In this document: in pieces, positions 63,858 through 64,000 of the stretch
How the letters are laid out: each line of letters starts with the position of its first letter
Numbering within the stretch: the first letter of the stretch is position 1
Assembly (NCBI RefSeq): GCF_017426705.2
Contig: NZ_CP147251.1
Span: 941,501 to 1,005,500 of the forward strand
DNA: 64,000 bases
From: Enterococcus sp. DIV2402
Lineage (GTDB): Bacteria; Bacillota; Bacilli; Lactobacillales; Enterococcaceae
Reading direction: 5' to 3'
Translations under genes and position numbers: made by a program
Notes under the pieces: model-generated
What the model was told of the DNA's origin: nothing
What the model saw: only the letters and a program-made list of their open reading frames with translations
The model's database searches: none

Positions 63858-64000
63858 ATGTCAATCAATTTTTATGGTCTCAATTATCTTGAAAACAGGG
63901 GGAGTATTAATGATGTGATTAAATATGTTATTATTTTTGGTATTTTAATTTTCTTTGTATTTGTCTTTATTCGTTATTTGCGTTCACGAATTCAAACAAA
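63858..64000 (+). CDS. Small membrane protein, 3' end outside the window
   Basis: An ATG after GGGGGG opens a frame that stays open to the window edge: 47 residues with one membrane segment (about residues 22-40; YVIIFGILIFFVFVFI) then basic residues RYLRSRIQT. I do not recognise the family. The rest lies outside. Confidence 0.55.
   Translation, partial: MSINFYGLNYLENRGSINDVIKYVIIFGILIFFVFVFIRYLRSRIQT

Noticed and set aside
1..64000. CRISPR arrays, tRNA or rRNA genes, insertion sequences, prophage or integrase genes
   Set aside because: I saw no spaced identical repeats, no tRNA/rRNA signatures and no transposase or integrase reading frames.

Overview
The window looks like chromosome of a motile, low-GC Gram-positive bacterium of the Enterococcaceae type (a motile Enterococcus or a close relative such as Vagococcus). 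The grounds are AT-rich DNA with strong AGGAGG ribosome sites, a Gram-positive chemotaxis set (CheC, CheD, FliY), many PTS and other sugar genes, CcpA-type cre sites, and an intergenic hairpin repeat resembling those of enterococci and relatives. The genus is an inference; no rRNA or tRNA gene was seen.

Region 1 (1-20180) is the distal part of a flagellar and chemotaxis locus, all on the plus strand. After the 3' end of an FtsE-like ATPase gene come an operon mcp-cheW-cheD-cheB-cheR-cheA-cheC-cheY-cheW-fliM-fliY, then flgM-flgN-flgK-flgL, flagellin, fliD-fliT-fliS, and motA-motB plus a membrane-anchored C39-like protein that has lost its catalytic cysteine. Six sigma-28-type promoters (CCGATA -10 boxes) head these units, so the anti-sigma factor FlgM would control most of the block.

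Region 2 (20273-28197) holds an McrBC-type modified-DNA restriction pair, an MgtC-family membrane protein, an alpha/beta hydrolase, a maltose-type acetyltransferase, the tRNA hydroxylase TrhO, and a Bcr/CflA-like drug exporter preceded by a possible 23-codon leader peptide.

Region 3 (28249-54923) is a carbohydrate island: a GntR-controlled cellobiose-type EIIC and GH1 enzyme; an SPFH plus LURP-one protein pair; a nucleoside-binding lipoprotein with a nucleoside hydrolase, a ROK sugar kinase and an AraC regulator; a YesMN two-component system with an Lpl-type oligosaccharide ABC transporter, YesL and a GH13 enzyme; a sucrose locus; and a GH36 alpha-galactosidase with an AraC regulator. In the sucrose locus both scrR and scrA are broken by the apparent loss of one base from a run of As, while scrB is intact. 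The YesMN-GH13 block is flanked by two almost identical terminators that also encode the last codons of the two leftward genes beside them.

Region 4 (55009-64000) holds a DsbA-family protein; a five-gene run of two Gfo/Idh/MocA dehydrogenases, two xylose-isomerase-like TIM-barrel enzymes and a ThuA protein, which I read as a possible keto-sugar glycoside pathway; an orphan PTS EIIA; serC-serA for serine synthesis; and the start of a small membrane protein. Most genes are closed by strong hairpin terminators.
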